Source of the DNA: Anaerobacterium chartisolvens
GTDB lineage: Bacteria; Bacillota; Clostridia; Acetivibrionales; DSM-27016
Reading direction: 5' to 3'
Length of the DNA: 64,000 bases
NCBI RefSeq assembly: GCF_003337415.1
Contig: NZ_QPJT01000007.1
Span: 1-64,000, forward strand
Below the pieces are notes generated by a model that saw only the letters and a list, made by a program, of their open reading frames with translations, was not told where the DNA came from and made no database searches. Within the stretch, counting starts at the first letter, position 1, and each line of letters starts with the position of its first letter. Of this stretch, positions 26,660 through 37,355 are shown one piece after another. The position numbers and the translations under genes were made by a program.

Positions 26660-27328
26660 TTATACCTCACTCTCACTCATTTTTGACGCATGAACCTGTT
26701 CCAGCATCATATCCTTTATCTTCATCAGTCTTGTAAGGTTGCTGCGCTCACTTTCATCAAGCTTCATGGTAATGTATTTTATAGTGTCGGTAAGCTGAGG
26801 TATTAATACATATTCCAGAGCATTTACTCTTCTTCTGGTCTTCTCAATTTCCAGAGAAAGAAGCTGTGCAGACTTTTCAATCCGCGCAAGCTCCAGCAAA
26901 TGCGGAAAAACCTCCCACAGCATGTCTATGGATATGTCAAGCTCACCTGAGGTTGATGCAAGCCCGTAAGGATATATACCGCCTTCGGCGGTATCTCCCG
27001 TATTAAAGTTAAGTACAGGCACATCCACACTCATTATATTGCTGAAGGTCACATCAAGCGATAACGTTTGCTTAGGAAACATAAGTGCTTCCTCCAAAGC
27101 CTCCGACGGCATAACAGACCTTGTGTTAAGGAGTCCCGCATAAGACTCCATAAGCATCATCTCAACCTTCTCACGCAGCTCCTTATTTTTTCTTACCAGC
27201 TCGAGAAACTTTTTCATCAGCTCGTCTCTTTTATCTTTTAGGAGCTTATGCCCCCTTCGTGCCACATTCAGCCTCTTTCTGAGGCGCGTAAGCTCCATTC
27301 GTGTGGGATTTACATTCATAATCGACAT
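26660..27328 (-). CDS. ntpD: V-type ATP synthase subunit D (central rotor shaft)
   Basis: The 222-residue coiled-coil shaft subunit of the V1 motor. The start NPTRMELTRLRKRL and the long N- and C-terminal helices (RRRVNALEYVLIP near the end) are family marks. It is the last gene of the V-ATPase operon. Three close ATGs exist; the one at 27328 is placed 9 nt after GGAG, the others less well. Confidence 0.95.
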   Translation of the reverse strand: MSIMNVNPTRMELTRLRKRLNVARRGHKLLKDKRDELMKKFLELVRKNKELREKVEMMLMESYAGLLNTRSVMPSEALEEALMFPKQTLSLDVTFSNIMSVDVPVLNFNTGDTAEGGIYPYGLASTSGELDISIDMLWEVFPHLLELARIEKSAQLLSLEIEKTRRRVNALEYVLIPQLTDTIKYITMKLDESERSNLTRLMKIKDMMLEQVHASKMSESEV

Positions 27329-27349
27329 ATGCATACACTCCCATTTGTA

Positions 27350-28738
27350 TTATTTATTTCCCGTCTCCCGCTGTGGCATATAACGGTCGAGGTACTCATC
27401 CCTGATGCGCTTCAGCTCCGATCTGGGGAATATGGATAAAAGCTTCCAGCCCTTGTCTAAGGTACTCTCTATTTTTCTCTCCTCAGAAAACCCTTGAGAA
27501 ACATATTCCTTTTCAAAAGCATCGGCAAATTTTGCATAGAGCTTATCTATATCTGTCAATGCCGCCTCTCCCAAAATTACCGCCAGCTCTTTTGCTTCCT
27601 TGCCTCTGGCATAGCACGCAAACAACTGATTCATTGTATCGGCATGATCCTCACGCGTCTTTCGCTTTCCTATCCCCTTATCCTTAAGCCTTGACAAAGA
27701 AGGCAGTACGTCAATAGGAGGCATTATTGCCTTTCGGTACAGCTCCCTGCTTAAAATAATCTGCCCTTCCGTTATATAGCCCGTGAGATCGGGAATAGGA
27801 TGAGTCTTGTCATCCTCAGGCATTGTAAGAATGGGTATGAGGGTAATGCTTCCCTCGGCATCCTTTTTCCTGCCCGCTCTTTCGTACAATGTCGCAAGAT
27901 CTGTGTATAGGTATCCGGGGTATCCTCTTCTGCCGGGGACTTCCTTTCTTGCCGCTGAAACCTCGCGAAGCGCTTCGGCGTAATTTGTTATATCGGTAAT
28001 AATAACCAGCACATGCATATCCTTTTCAAAGGCCAGATACTCCGCCGCCGTCAAAGCCATTCGCGGTGTTGCGATACGCTCTATGGCAGGATCGTTTGCG
28101 AGATTTATAAACAATACCGTCCTGTCAATGGCCCCTGTTTTCTTGAAATCACTTATAAAATAATCCGATTCCTCAAAAGTAATACCTATGGCTGCAAAAA
28201 CAACGGCAAACTTGCTGTCGCCGCCTATAACCCTTGCCTGACGCGCAATCTGTGCGGCAAGCTGTGAGTGAGGCAATCCCGAGCCTGAAAATATGGGAAG
28301 CTTTTGTCCCCTTACAAGAGTATTCAGGCCGTCTATTGCAGACACCCCTGTTTGAATGAACTCCGAAGGATAATTTCTGGCGGCAGGGTTCATTGGAACA
28401 CCGTTGATGTCTATTCTTGTGTCCGATATTATTCCGGGTCCCCCGTCAATAGGGCTTCCCAGGCCGTCAAACACCCTTCCCAGCATATCAAGAGACACAG
28501 GAAGCTCAATTCCCCTCCCCAGAAATCTCACCTTGCTCTGTGCAACATTAATCCCGGCCGAGCTTTCAAACAACTGAACCATAGCGTTATTGCCATTGAC
28601 CTCAAGGACTCTGCACCTTCTTGTCTCTCCCCCCGGCAGCTCTATCTCTCCAAGCTCTCCGTATTTTACGCCGCTCACATGCTTAACAAGCATTAACGGC
28701 CCCGCAACTTCCTCTATTGTTTTGTATTCCCTAAGCAT
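27350..28738 (-). CDS. ntpB: V-type ATP synthase subunit B (regulatory nucleotide-binding)
   Basis: The non-catalytic partner of subunit A in the V1 hexamer, 462 residues. It carries the B-type signature [18 protein letters not shown] in place of a Walker A loop, and [16 protein letters not shown]. The gene overlaps ntpA by 8 bp, and GGGGG lies upstream inside ntpA. Confidence 0.97.
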   Translation of the reverse strand: MLREYKTIEEVAGPLMLVKHVSGVKYGELGEIELPGGETRRCRVLEVNGNNAMVQLFESSAGINVAQSKVRFLGRGIELPVSLDMLGRVFDGLGSPIDGGPGIISDTRIDINGVPMNPAARNYPSEFIQTGVSAIDGLNTLVRGQKLPIFSGSGLPHSQLAAQIARQARVIGGDSKFAVVFAAIGITFEESDYFISDFKKTGAIDRTVLFINLANDPAIERIATPRMALTAAEYLAFEKDMHVLVIITDITNYAEALREVSAARKEVPGRRGYPGYLYTDLATLYERAGRKKDAEGSITLIPILTMPEDDKTHPIPDLTGYITEGQIILSRELYRKAIMPPIDVLPSLSRLKDKGIGKRKTREDHADTMNQLFACYARGKEAKELAVILGEAALTDIDKLYAKFADAFEKEYVSQGFSEERKIESTLDKGWKLLSIFPRSELKRIRDEYLDRYMPQRETGNK

Positions 28739-30509
28739 TTATACCACCCCCTTTAGATAACAGCATCTCCAATTGAGCATTAAGTTCCGATTCAATACTG
28801 CTAAAAGCAGCGTTTACATCATCCTCAGGTATATATTTAAACCTTCCTATTCTCTCGCGTACAGGGAGCGCAAAAATCTCCGCACTGCTTATGCCTTTGT
28901 CCATAGCCTTCATCCCCTTATAATAAAAGCTCATTATAAGCTTAAGCATTTTATACTGCTTTCCAAGAGATGTATACGTGTCTATGTCATGGAACGCATT
29001 CTGGTGCAGATAATCCTCACGTATGGATCTGGAAGCTTCAAGCACCATTTTGTCTCCCGGTGAAAGCGAATCGACTCCCACAAGCCTGACTATCTCCTCC
29101 AATTCCGCCTCCTCCTGCAGCAGTCTCATTGCATCGGCCCTCAGAGTATTCCATTCGCCCGCCACATTTTCGCTAATCCACTTATCAAGCCTTTCTGAGT
29201 ATAAGGAATAGCTGAGCAGCCAGTTTATCGCAGGAAAGTGCCGTCTGTATGCAAGGCTTGCATCCAGTCCCCAAAAAACCTTAACTATTCTTAAGGTCGC
29301 CTGTGTAACAGGCTCTGAAAGATCTCCTCCGGGAGGCGATACCGCTCCTATTGCGGTAAGCGCGCCTTCACGGCCGTTTGTCCCCAGACTTATAACCTTT
29401 CCCGCCCTTTCATAAAACTGTGCCAGTCTTGAACTCAAATATGCAGGGTAGCCCTCCTCTCCGGGCATTTCCTCCAGCCTTCCCGACATCTCTCTTAAAG
29501 CCTCGGCCCATCTTGATGTAGAATCAGCCATTAATGCAACACTATACCCCATATCCCTGAAATACTCCGCTATAGTAATGCCGGTATATATGGATGCTTC
29601 TCTGGCCGCAACCGGCATGTCGGAGGTGTTTGCAATTAAAACAGTCCTTTTCATAAGGGACTCACCCGTCCTCGGGTCCTTCAGCTCAGGAAACTCTATA
29701 AGCACATCGGTCATTTCGTTTCCGCGTTCTCCGCAGCCAATATATACCACAATTTCTGCATCCGCCCACTTGGCAAGCTGGTGCTGCACTACTGTTTTTC
29801 CGCTTCCGAACGGCCCCGGAACAGCGGCGACACCTCCCTTGGCAAGAGGAAACAACGTGTCTATAACCCTCTGCCCCGTTATCATAGGAGTATCGGGAGG
29901 AAGCTTTTCCCTATACGGCCTCCCCTTTCGTACAGGCCACTTTTGCATCATTGTAACATCTACCGTCTCACCGTTGTCCTTCCTCACCCTTGCAACCGTC
30001 TCGGTAACATTGAATTTCCCACCATACACTTCCTCAAGAGTGCCGTTTATTCCATACGGTATCATTATCCTATGCTCTATAATAACAGTTTCCTGTACTC
30101 TTCCGATTATATCTCCTTCTTTTACCCTCATTCCCTTTTCAACAGTGGGCTCGAACTTCCATTTTTTATCCCTGTCCAGAGAAGCCACATCAATTCCTCT
30201 GGTAATGTTGCTCCCCACCATCTCCCGCATCTTTTCGAGAGGCCTTTGAATTCCGTCAAACATTTTTTCCAGCAGTCCAGGCCCCAGCTCAACACTCAAG
30301 GGTGCTCCCGTCGATACGACAGGCTCACCGGGCCCCAATCCCGCAGTTTCCTCATAAACCTGTATAGAGGCTCTGTCTCCGTGCATTTCAATTATTTCTC
30401 CAATTAAGCGATGCTCGCTGACACGGACAACATCAAACATATTCGCATCCCTCATCCCCTCGGCAATTACCAAAGGTCCGGTAACCTTTACAATTGTTCC
30501 CTGGCTCAA
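28731..30509 (-). CDS. ntpA: V-type ATP synthase subunit A (catalytic)
   Basis: The catalytic subunit, 592 residues, with the V-type non-homologous insertion (about 115-190) and Walker A GPFGSGKT at 232-239. [20 protein letters not shown] is the conserved arginine-containing region. The start codon is TTG, 8 nt after GGAGGG; an ATG slightly upstream is in another frame. A rare start for the key catalytic subunit may tune the A:B ratio, but this is speculation. Confidence 0.97.
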   Translation of the reverse strand: MSQGTIVKVTGPLVIAEGMRDANMFDVVRVSEHRLIGEIIEMHGDRASIQVYEETAGLGPGEPVVSTGAPLSVELGPGLLEKMFDGIQRPLEKMREMVGSNITRGIDVASLDRDKKWKFEPTVEKGMRVKEGDIIGRVQETVIIEHRIMIPYGINGTLEEVYGGKFNVTETVARVRKDNGETVDVTMMQKWPVRKGRPYREKLPPDTPMITGQRVIDTLFPLAKGGVAAVPGPFGSGKTVVQHQLAKWADAEIVVYIGCGERGNEMTDVLIEFPELKDPRTGESLMKRTVLIANTSDMPVAAREASIYTGITIAEYFRDMGYSVALMADSTSRWAEALREMSGRLEEMPGEEGYPAYLSSRLAQFYERAGKVISLGTNGREGALTAIGAVSPPGGDLSEPVTQATLRIVKVFWGLDASLAYRRHFPAINWLLSYSLYSERLDKWISENVAGEWNTLRADAMRLLQEEAELEEIVRLVGVDSLSPGDKMVLEASRSIREDYLHQNAFHDIDTYTSLGKQYKMLKLIMSFYYKGMKAMDKGISSAEIFALPVRERIGRFKYIPEDDVNAAFSSIESELNAQLEMLLSKGGGINA

Positions 30510-30532
30510 AGCTCATACCCTCCCTCTTTAGA

Positions 30533-30862
30533 TTAATTCACCTGCTCGCCCTTAAAAAGAATATCCGCCCCTACTGCCCTCTCCACTGTCCTTTTAACTC
30601 CCTGCATTCCCAATCCCAATGTCCCCTGATTTCCGGGTATAGGTATTATGACAGGCACTGTCCGGCTGTTATATCTGTCTATTACGGGTGTAATATCTTT
30701 TGCCGTCTGCTCTGTTATGTAGATAACCGCAAAATTGTTTACAACCATATTTTCCAGCGTCTTTTCAGCCTCCTCCGCGTCCTCCACGGAAAACACCTCT
30801 ATCCCCAGAGCCTTGAAGCCAAGTATGCTGTCCTTATCTCCTATTACTCCAATTCTATGCAT
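30533..30862 (-). CDS. ntpF: V-type ATP synthase subunit F
   Basis: A 109-residue small subunit that binds the central shaft. It opens with RIGVIGDKDSILGFKALGIE, the conserved family start, and its DITPVIDRY segment follows. It overlaps the end of the subunit C gene by 8 bp. Confidence 0.93.
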   Translation of the reverse strand: MHRIGVIGDKDSILGFKALGIEVFSVEDAEEAEKTLENMVVNNFAVIYITEQTAKDITPVIDRYNSRTVPVIIPIPGNQGTLGLGMQGVKRTVERAVGADILFKGEQVN

Positions 30863-31868
30863 AAACGCTCCTTAGTCTTTCCCTTATAATATCATTGGGA
30901 ATATTATTTATTTTTCCCACCATTATAATCCTTACATTTTTCATTTCACTTTCCTTTGCAAAAAGGTAGCCAATCAACGGCTCAGGACCAAAAGCAGTAT
31001 ACTTGGCCCTTTTTATATAGGACATAACAAAATTATCCGAAAGCATTTCAAGCCTTATAAGGCTTCCCGACGAGTTAAAATACTCCATCCCGTCCTCAAC
31101 CAGCCTGCCGTATGCAGAAAATCTGACGGCCTCCGCAAAAAAGTCCATAGGCGCTTCTATCCCCTGTATGAACACCTTGCTGTCAATAGAGCCCCCATCA
31201 ATCAATACCCTCTGCAAAAAATTCCACGATTTTTTCATTTTCCTTACGCGCATAAATATTTTAATATTAGCCAGATCTATCAATATCACTATAAGCTTTG
31301 ACAGGAAGCTGTTTTGAATTTGGCCCGCCATTTCCCTCATCTGCATAAATCCGGCCTTATCTAAAATAATATCTATCATCTGAGGATCGGAGGTTCTGTT
31401 AAATACGTCAATGCACTCCTCAACTGCTTTTCTCATTATCGCAGGCATATCCCCAAGCCTTCTGTCTCCTATCATAGCCTCAAGCTTACCTACCAAAATA
31501 GCAGATGGCTCAAGCAGAAGCATACGGTAATTCTCCTGCCCTGAAAACTCCGCCTTCAATATCACTTTTATATTATGGAAATCATTCATGTATAAAAACG
31601 GCATTACCACATCCGACTTCGGCGCTATTTCCTTTAGAAGCTCATACAGCTTTTTATGCTCCTCGGCAAGCAGCCTCTCATAGTCACGGGCTGACGGGTT
31701 TTCCAAAGGTGAATAGCCGTAGTCGGCTTCCTCCAGAAGCTTCAAGACATCCTCAGGGGTTTTGGCATCTATCATTCTTCCCAGTCTTGACTCATTCAAA
31801 AGCTTTTTCTCTATTGCGCGTATTCTGGAAACCGCATAGGTATACTCCGTACCGCCGGTATTTTTCAT
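30855..31868 (-). CDS. ntpC: V-type ATP synthase subunit C (membrane rotor collar)
   Basis: A 337-residue all-helical protein (V_ATPase subunit d/C family) that connects the central shaft to the membrane ring. YTYAVSRIRAIEKKLL opens the protein, and GPEPLIGYLFAKESEMKNVR near the end is the family signature. It lies between subunits E and F in the usual order. Confidence 0.92.
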   Translation of the reverse strand: MKNTGGTEYTYAVSRIRAIEKKLLNESRLGRMIDAKTPEDVLKLLEEADYGYSPLENPSARDYERLLAEEHKKLYELLKEIAPKSDVVMPFLYMNDFHNIKVILKAEFSGQENYRMLLLEPSAILVGKLEAMIGDRRLGDMPAIMRKAVEECIDVFNRTSDPQMIDIILDKAGFMQMREMAGQIQNSFLSKLIVILIDLANIKIFMRVRKMKKSWNFLQRVLIDGGSIDSKVFIQGIEAPMDFFAEAVRFSAYGRLVEDGMEYFNSSGSLIRLEMLSDNFVMSYIKRAKYTAFGPEPLIGYLFAKESEMKNVRIIMVGKINNIPNDIIRERLRSVYA

Positions 31869-31907
31869 ATTGCGCCCTCCTCTCTGTTAAAAGTATACAC
31901 AGAGCTT

Positions 31908-32504
31908 TTAAAAAAGCAGCCTGAATACCTCCGGCTCCAGCTCTCCCCTATTCATTCTCAGCAGAGTTTCAAAGGAGCTGTTAATCTCTATATTCCCGGA
32001 TCTCAAGATGACTCCTCCCTTTATAGGAGCAGAATACCGGGATAACGAAAGCTGTCCCTTCATACCCCTCCTTTTCACCTCTTCATTTAATTCATTTATA
32101 AAGTCGTCACCCAGCCTTGCCTTGTCCCTCTCGGACAGGACAATCTCTTCCTCTCCGCTTTCAGTAAGATTAACAATCATATTCATAAGCACCTTGCCAT
32201 ATTGGCTGTCAGGCATGGAGCATAGCCCTTCCAGAGCCTTTTCAAAGGCCTGGTTAACTATTGCCTGCCTTGCCTTAAGCTTTTGTTTTCTTGCCTCAAG
32301 CTCGGCAATTGCAACAATCCTTTTTCTTGACTCCACAGCCTCTGCTCTGGCCTTTTCAATTATATTCTCCTTACTGACCCTTGCCCGACCTTCAGAGGCT
32401 TTTAAAAGCTCCTCCGCTTCACGCTCGGCACGCTCAATATTTTCCCTTGCCTGCTCACGGGCCTCCTCTAATATCCTGTCTTTTATTTTTTCAAATCCGG
32501 ACAT
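31908..32504 (-). CDS. ntpE: V-type ATP synthase subunit E (peripheral stalk)
   Basis: A 198-residue stalk subunit with a long charged N-terminal helix (about 1-95, rich in Glu, Ala and Arg) and a C-terminal globular domain. The conserved pattern GGVILRSGNIEINSSFETLL is near the end. It pairs with the G/H subunit encoded by the first gene of the operon. GGGGGAG is 9 nt before the ATG. Confidence 0.92.
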   Translation of the reverse strand: MSGFEKIKDRILEEAREQARENIERAEREAEELLKASEGRARVSKENIIEKARAEAVESRKRIVAIAELEARKQKLKARQAIVNQAFEKALEGLCSMPDSQYGKVLMNMIVNLTESGEEEIVLSERDKARLGDDFINELNEEVKRRGMKGQLSLSRYSAPIKGGVILRSGNIEINSSFETLLRMNRGELEPEVFRLLF

Positions 32505-32533
32505 CCGAAGTCACTCCCCCTAAACAATCATTA

Positions 32534-33001
32534 TCATACCTTTCCTATCATAAGAATAGAAACTATAAAGGCTATAATGGCAAACATTTCAACCATTAGG
32601 GCAAGAATAATAGCTCTTCCCATGCTGTCGGACCTCTTGGCTATCATATTTATTCCGGCCGCCGCAACTCTTCCCTGATAAATTCCCGACATCAGACCCA
32701 CCAAGCCTACCGGAATGCCCGCAGCAAACAGGAATAAGCCCTCCTGCAGAGTGATACCCGCTCCTACATTTCCTATTATTAAGAATGCAATAACAAACCC
32801 ATAAATAGCCTGAGTACTTGGAAGCGCTTCCATTACCATAACGGGCCCAAATTTTCCCGGGTCCTCCGTAAGGACTCCCGCACCGGCTTCTCCCGCTATT
32901 CCCACTCCCTTTGCAGAGCCCATTCCGGCTACAAAAAATGCCACTGCGGCCCCCAGCATTGCCCAGATACTCCCATCCAAATTCCCAAACAGGTATTCCA
33001 T
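32534..33001 (-). CDS. ntpK: V-type ATP synthase subunit K (rotor ring), Na+-type ion site
   Basis: The 155-residue ring subunit is a fused pair of hairpins with four membrane helices. Residues that bind sodium in Enterococcus hirae NtpK (Leu61, Thr64, Gln65, Gln110, Glu139) all have matches: LPSTQ (L60, T63, Q64), Q109 in SGIYQGRV and E138 in LMVEMF. This points to Na+ rather than H+ coupling; the residues are read from the sequence, the specificity is inferred. The start is the second of two ATGs, 8 nt after GGAGG; the first would be only 2 nt from it. Confidence 0.95.
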   Translation of the reverse strand: MEYLFGNLDGSIWAMLGAAVAFFVAGMGSAKGVGIAGEAGAGVLTEDPGKFGPVMVMEALPSTQAIYGFVIAFLIIGNVGAGITLQEGLFLFAAGIPVGLVGLMSGIYQGRVAAAGINMIAKRSDSMGRAIILALMVEMFAIIAFIVSILMIGKV

Positions 33002-33013
33002 AATCATGCCCTC

Positions 33014-34978
33014 CTAATCTTTTAACTCAACATATTTTGTATCAACCCTCAAGGGCTCAAAGGATGTGCCTCCGCCCTTGTAAAACTTACCGAAAAATTC
33101 AATATACTGAAGCCTGCTCGCATGGACATACGCACCCAAAGCATTTATGGCAAAATTAAAGGTGTGCCCCACAAGCAATATCACTACAAACCCAGCCACC
33201 TTGAAAACGCTGTCAAGTCCGCCCATTGCTCCCATTTCATTAACAATTGAAGCAATAACGGAGGTTGCAAGCCCCAAAGCCAAAAGTCTGGAATAGGAAA
33301 GCACATCGCTCATAAATCCTATTAAATCATAAAGGCTTGAAAATCCGCTTACAATCTTCATGAATATGTTCTTTTGCTTTCTTCCTTGAGTCAATATGAG
33401 CAAAACCCCACCCGCGGCCAGCAGGTATTTGCCTGCTTCCACAAGTCCCGCAACCTCTTGTGCATTAACCTTTGGGGTATAGGGAAGAACAAACAATATA
33501 AAGCCTGTGAAAAATATATACCATATAACGACATCAAATATTATGTCGGCATACTTTTTGCTCCTGATAAGGTTTACGGCCCTAACCCCTATGCCCGTGT
33601 ATATATGTATTACCCCAAACAGAAGCGACCACCTGAGAAGCTCCTCAGGGTCCTCGACGGGGCTGAACCAGATTGGGTGTCTGGAAAAAGCTTCAATTCC
33701 GAACCATCCTCCGAATAACGCACCCCAAAGCATTGTGGATGCTCCGCAGTACAACATTAATTTAAAAAATTTTTTTTTGCCGTCCCCCTCTTTAAGCTTC
33801 CATATCATAAACGCGGCGGCAAGCATCATTACAATCCCATACCCTGCGTCACTAAGCATCAAGCCGAAGAACAACACAAAGAAAGGCCCCATTATGGAGT
33901 TGGGATCTATCTCCTTATAATGAGGAAGCCCATACATTCCGGTAACAGACTCTACCGCACTCCCTACTCCCTTATTGCTAAGCAGTATGGGAAATTCCTC
34001 TCCCTCCTCAGGCTTTGCAATATTTATAAGGCAGTCCCATCTTTTCTCAAGGCCTGCTTTTATTTGCTCACCCATCTCCTCAGGGATCCACCCCTCCAGC
34101 ATAAAGGTCTTTTCAGTTTTGACAAGCTTGCCAAGCGCCTTCTTTTTGTCTCTCTGAAGCACAAGATAATCATAAAGCACCTCAAGCTGAGGCCGTTCAC
34201 TTTCAAGCGCACATATCGCCGCCTCTACCTCGCCGTATTCTTTATCTATGCTCTGGATTACTGCAGCAGCTTCTTTTATATTATCCTGGGCCGTACCCTT
34301 CAAATCCTTAAAAACCACCTTTGAAAACCCATAATTTTTCCATACCTTCATAACAGCTTCCTGAGCCTTATTATGGTATATCACTAAAAAATAGCTCTGC
34401 TCCCTGTCGGAATTCAAAAGCTCGACATGCGCCGCTTCAGCCTGACCTTCAAGATCACCTGCAAAGGCATCGCTGCTGTGTGAAAATGGGATAACCCCTA
34501 TGGAGATTTTGCATGTCCGGGTGGAAGTAATCTCCAGCGGAATTTGAAGGGATTGCCAGGGTTCTAAAGAAGCTATTAAGCTTACCTTCCTGTTTTTCTC
34601 TGCTTTTAATGCCGACAGCCTCTCATTGTATATCATTACAGAATCCACAAGCTCTTCAAGCTTGCCACGCCTGTTCAATACCTCGTCAAGCTCAGTCCTT
34701 GCAACACATCTCTTAAACTCGAACATTCCTCTTTTACGGACATGATATTTTTCTATGCTGTCAAGCACCAAGCCAATCCTTTCAATATCAGCATCAAGCG
34801 AGCCGACACCTTCCATATCCCCATCTGCCGCTACCAAGCCCTCCCATTTTTCGGACGACAGCTTGTCATGTGCTCCAATGACTTCACAAACACCCATTTT
34901 CATGAGGCTGTGTATTATATTATCTTTATCCTTATTTAATCCGATTAGGGAAATTTTATTCATTTCAACTACTGCCAT
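33014..34978 (-). CDS. ntpI: V-type ATP synthase subunit I (membrane stator)
   Basis: A 654-residue subunit I / a-type protein. The N-terminal half (about 1-320) is cytoplasmic and helical; the C-terminal half has about seven to eight membrane helices, including FGLMLSDAGYGIVM and VGHTFNFAINALGAYVHASRLQYIEFF, which hold the half-channel residues facing the ring. It overlaps the end of the G/H gene by 14 bp. Confidence 0.95.
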   Translation of the reverse strand: MAVVEMNKISLIGLNKDKDNIIHSLMKMGVCEVIGAHDKLSSEKWEGLVAADGDMEGVGSLDADIERIGLVLDSIEKYHVRKRGMFEFKRCVARTELDEVLNRRGKLEELVDSVMIYNERLSALKAEKNRKVSLIASLEPWQSLQIPLEITSTRTCKISIGVIPFSHSSDAFAGDLEGQAEAAHVELLNSDREQSYFLVIYHNKAQEAVMKVWKNYGFSKVVFKDLKGTAQDNIKEAAAVIQSIDKEYGEVEAAICALESERPQLEVLYDYLVLQRDKKKALGKLVKTEKTFMLEGWIPEEMGEQIKAGLEKRWDCLINIAKPEEGEEFPILLSNKGVGSAVESVTGMYGLPHYKEIDPNSIMGPFFVLFFGLMLSDAGYGIVMMLAAAFMIWKLKEGDGKKKFFKLMLYCGASTMLWGALFGGWFGIEAFSRHPIWFSPVEDPEELLRWSLLFGVIHIYTGIGVRAVNLIRSKKYADIIFDVVIWYIFFTGFILFVLPYTPKVNAQEVAGLVEAGKYLLAAGGVLLILTQGRKQKNIFMKIVSGFSSLYDLIGFMSDVLSYSRLLALGLATSVIASIVNEMGAMGGLDSVFKVAGFVVILLVGHTFNFAINALGAYVHASRLQYIEFFGKFYKGGGTSFEPLRVDTKYVELKD

Positions 34979-35291
34979 GAATTTTCACTATCCTCTCCAT
35001 AATCATACCCACCGCACTGTGCAATTTTTCTCCTGCGTGCAGCAAAACAGCCTCGTCTTCCTCATCAATTTGCTTCATCCGGCTGTCAACCTCACGGGCA
35101 GCCCTGCTTTCGGCCTCCTTAATCACACGCGACGCTTCCTCCTCTCCCTCTTCCACAAGTCTTGTACAAAGGTGTTCTGCCTGAGCCGCTGCTTCCGAGG
35201 CAATCCTGCGGCTTTCCTCCACAGAATCCTTTATTATCTGCTCCGCCTCCGCCTCCGCCTGCTTTATGGATAAAATCACGTCAATACTCAT
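34965..35291 (-). CDS. V-type ATP synthase subunit G/H (peripheral stalk)
   Basis: A 108-residue coiled-coil protein, first gene of the operon. It is almost entirely helical and rich in Ala, Glu and Arg (IKQAEAEAEQIIKDSVEESR), as in the small stalk partner of subunit E. The ATG at 35291 is 7 nt after GGGGAGG; a longer frame from 35357 has no ribosome site. The order G/H-I-K-E-C-F-A-B-D is the standard clostridial one. Confidence 0.85.
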   Translation of the reverse strand: MSIDVILSIKQAEAEAEQIIKDSVEESRRIASEAAAQAEHLCTRLVEEGEEEASRVIKEAESRAAREVDSRMKQIDEEDEAVLLHAGEKLHSAVGMIMERIVKIHGSS

Positions 35292-35695
35292 CCCTCCACC
35301 TCCCCTCATATTATGCCTATGTAACAAGCTGTAAAACCGGACGCTTTCATTTCCCAAAATTCAACCGCGGCATACTCTATAATGACTTTATAAAGTATTA
35401 ACTTTTAACGGATCTTTATGCCAAGCCTCAAAACTAACACGCCATAATAATTTCCATATGCCTTTGTCAGAGCATATGTCCCTATAACAAAAGGGCAGAA
35501 AATATTAAAACTTTCCACCCTTAAAAGTCACGTATGCCTTGAAAGCAGCTTATTGCCGCCCAACCGTTTTTATCACAATATCCAATTTATATGTCTATAT
35601 TATAGTTTTAAAAATCAGTGCTGTCAACGATAACCCACCAAGGATAAGTATATTTATTCCTTAGTACTTGGAATAAATATGTAATTCACGGCATC
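35292..35695. other. Leader and spacer upstream of the V-ATPase operon
   Basis: About 400 bp without a gene. On the minus strand, TTGGCA and TTAATA stand 17 bp apart and could be the operon promoter. ACTTTATAAAGT (35385-35396) is a perfect 12-bp palindrome near it. CATATGC/GCATATG (35455-35478) is a small hairpin further upstream. The pgi terminator-like hairpin is at 35650-35680. Confidence 0.5.
35650..35680 (-). terminator. Hairpin after pgi, possible terminator
   Basis: ATATTTATTCC and GGAATAAATAT pair over 11 bp around a 9-nt loop, about 15 bp after the pgi stop. No strong T run follows, so termination is likely but not certain. Confidence 0.5.
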
Positions 35696-37042
35696 TTACA
35701 GCCTGCTCTCCAGCTTCTTTCTTTCCTCCTCATATCCCGGCTTGCCCAGAAGCGCGAACATGTTCTTTTTATATGCTTCAACCCCCGGCTGATCAAACGG
35801 ATTTACAGCCAGAAGATATCCGCTTATTCCACATGCCTTCTCAAAGAAATACACCAATTGTCCAAAGTAATAGTCATTAAGCTGCGGGATATTCAATATG
35901 AGATTGGGAACACCTCCGTCGGTATGAGCCAAAAGGGTACCCTCAAAGGCCTTTTTATTTACAAAATCCATTTCCTTGCCCGCCAGAAAGTTAAGCCCGT
36001 CCACATTATCCCTGTCCTCTTTTACCGTTATGGATTTTTTGGGCTTTTCAACACTTAAAACAGTTTCAAATATGTTTCTTAAGCCGTCCTGAATATACTG
36101 GCCCATAGAATGCAGATCGGTAGAGAAATCCACTCCTGCCGGGAAAATGCCCTTCTGATCCTTGCCCTCGCTCTCACCGAAAAGCTGCTTCCACCATTCC
36201 GTAAAGAAATGAAGAGAAGGCTCATAGTTAACCATTATCTCGGTGGTTTTGTTTTTTCTGTACAGGGCATTTCTTGCGGCAGCATACTTATAGCAATCGT
36301 TCTCGTCCAAATTGGGGTTTTTGTACAGCTCATAGGCATCGGCAGCACCCTTCATAATGTCGTCAATGCTGGCTCCGCACACCGCAATAGGAAGAAGCCC
36401 TACCGCCGTCAGAACTGAAAACCTACCTCCTACATCATCAGGTATGACAAAGCTCTCATAGCCCTCCTCGTCAGAAAGCTTCTTAAGGGCGCCTCTTGCC
36501 TTGTCGGTAGTTGCATATATCCTTTTGCGCGCCTCCTCCCTGCCGTACTTATTCTCCATATACTCCTTAAATATTCTGAAGGCAATAGCCGGCTCGGTGG
36601 TAGTTCCCGACTTGGATATAACGTTTACAGACACCTCCTTGCCCTCCAAAAGCTCAAGCAGATCTGTAAGGTATGTAGAGCTGATATTATTCCCCACAAA
36701 ATAAATTTCCGGGGTATTCCTTTTATCCTTTGGAAGATTATTGTAGAATGAGTGTGAAAGCATTTCTATGGCGGCTCTCGCTCCCAGATAAGACCCTCCT
36801 ATACCCACAACCACAAGGACATCCGAATCTGATTTTATTTTTTCGGCAGACGCCTTTATTCTCGCAAACTCCTCTTTGTCATAATCTACAGGCAAATTCA
36901 CCCAGCCCAAAAAGTCACTTCCTGCCCCGGTCTTATTATGAAGCATTTCATGCGTCTGCAGGGCAAAGCTTTTAAAATACTTTACCTCATGCTCTTTTAA
37001 AAAATCTGATGCTTTTGAGTAATCGAACGACAACCTCTGCAT
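35696..37042 (-). CDS. pgi: Glucose-6-phosphate isomerase
   Basis: Interconverts glucose 6-phosphate and fructose 6-phosphate in glycolysis, 448 residues, the normal length of the Firmicute type. Marks include [14 protein letters not shown] (about 77-90), [12 protein letters not shown] and the C-terminal lysine motif region [20 protein letters not shown] stands upstream of the ATG. It is a single-gene unit. It takes in glucose 6-phosphate made from the product of the cellobiose phosphorylase encoded 15 kb away, after phosphoglucomutase action. Confidence 0.96.
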   Translation of the reverse strand: MQRLSFDYSKASDFLKEHEVKYFKSFALQTHEMLHNKTGAGSDFLGWVNLPVDYDKEEFARIKASAEKIKSDSDVLVVVGIGGSYLGARAAIEMLSHSFYNNLPKDKRNTPEIYFVGNNISSTYLTDLLELLEGKEVSVNVISKSGTTTEPAIAFRIFKEYMENKYGREEARKRIYATTDKARGALKKLSDEEGYESFVIPDDVGGRFSVLTAVGLLPIAVCGASIDDIMKGAADAYELYKNPNLDENDCYKYAAARNALYRKNKTTEIMVNYEPSLHFFTEWWKQLFGESEGKDQKGIFPAGVDFSTDLHSMGQYIQDGLRNIFETVLSVEKPKKSITVKEDRDNVDGLNFLAGKEMDFVNKKAFEGTLLAHTDGGVPNLILNIPQLNDYYFGQLVYFFEKACGISGYLLAVNPFDQPGVEAYKKNMFALLGKPGYEEERKKLESRL

Positions 37043-37086
37043 TAATTCAACCTCCTGTATAATTTATGATAAATTTTTTTAAAAAA

Positions 37087-37119
37087 TCAAGGAGTCAGAA
37101 AATCATCCCAACTCCTTGA
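37087..37119 (-). terminator. Rho-independent terminator of the Spo0E-like gene
   Basis: TCAAGGAGT and ACTCCTTGA pair over 9 bp, and on the minus strand the stem is followed by TTTTTT. Confidence 0.8.
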
Positions 37120-37190
37120 TAGTATATCATTTTAAACCTTTATTTGAAAGTTTTTTATTATAATAAACATTATAAATATTGCTTATGATT

Positions 37191-37355
37191 CTAATTATTT
37201 ACTATAAGCTTATAATACTGGTATAAAAGTCTGTCAAGCTCACACTGTATTTTGAGTGCTTCTCCCTCTCCGGCATTCTCATCTCTCCCGATTGAACTCA
37301 GCAGTAAATTTTTTTGTTTTATTTTAATTTTTAATTCGTGAACATTGCAAGTCAT
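37191..37355 (-). CDS. Spo0E-like sporulation phosphatase
   Basis: A 54-residue protein of the Spo0E family: two short helices with the signature CELDRLLYQYYK (38-49), where the usual first serine of SxELD is a cysteine. Spo0E proteins dephosphorylate Spo0A~P and thereby hold back sporulation. The ATG at 37355 is 5-7 nt after AAGGTGG; upstream codons in the same frame look non-coding. A terminator follows. The family is recognised by the motif and size; the activity is inferred. Confidence 0.7.
   Translation of the reverse strand: MTCNVHELKIKIKQKNLLLSSIGRDENAGEGEALKIQCELDRLLYQYYKLIVNN

Noticed and set aside
29578-30407. Long open frames opposite ntpA
   Set aside because: Shadows of the catalytic subunit gene, whose motifs are complete.
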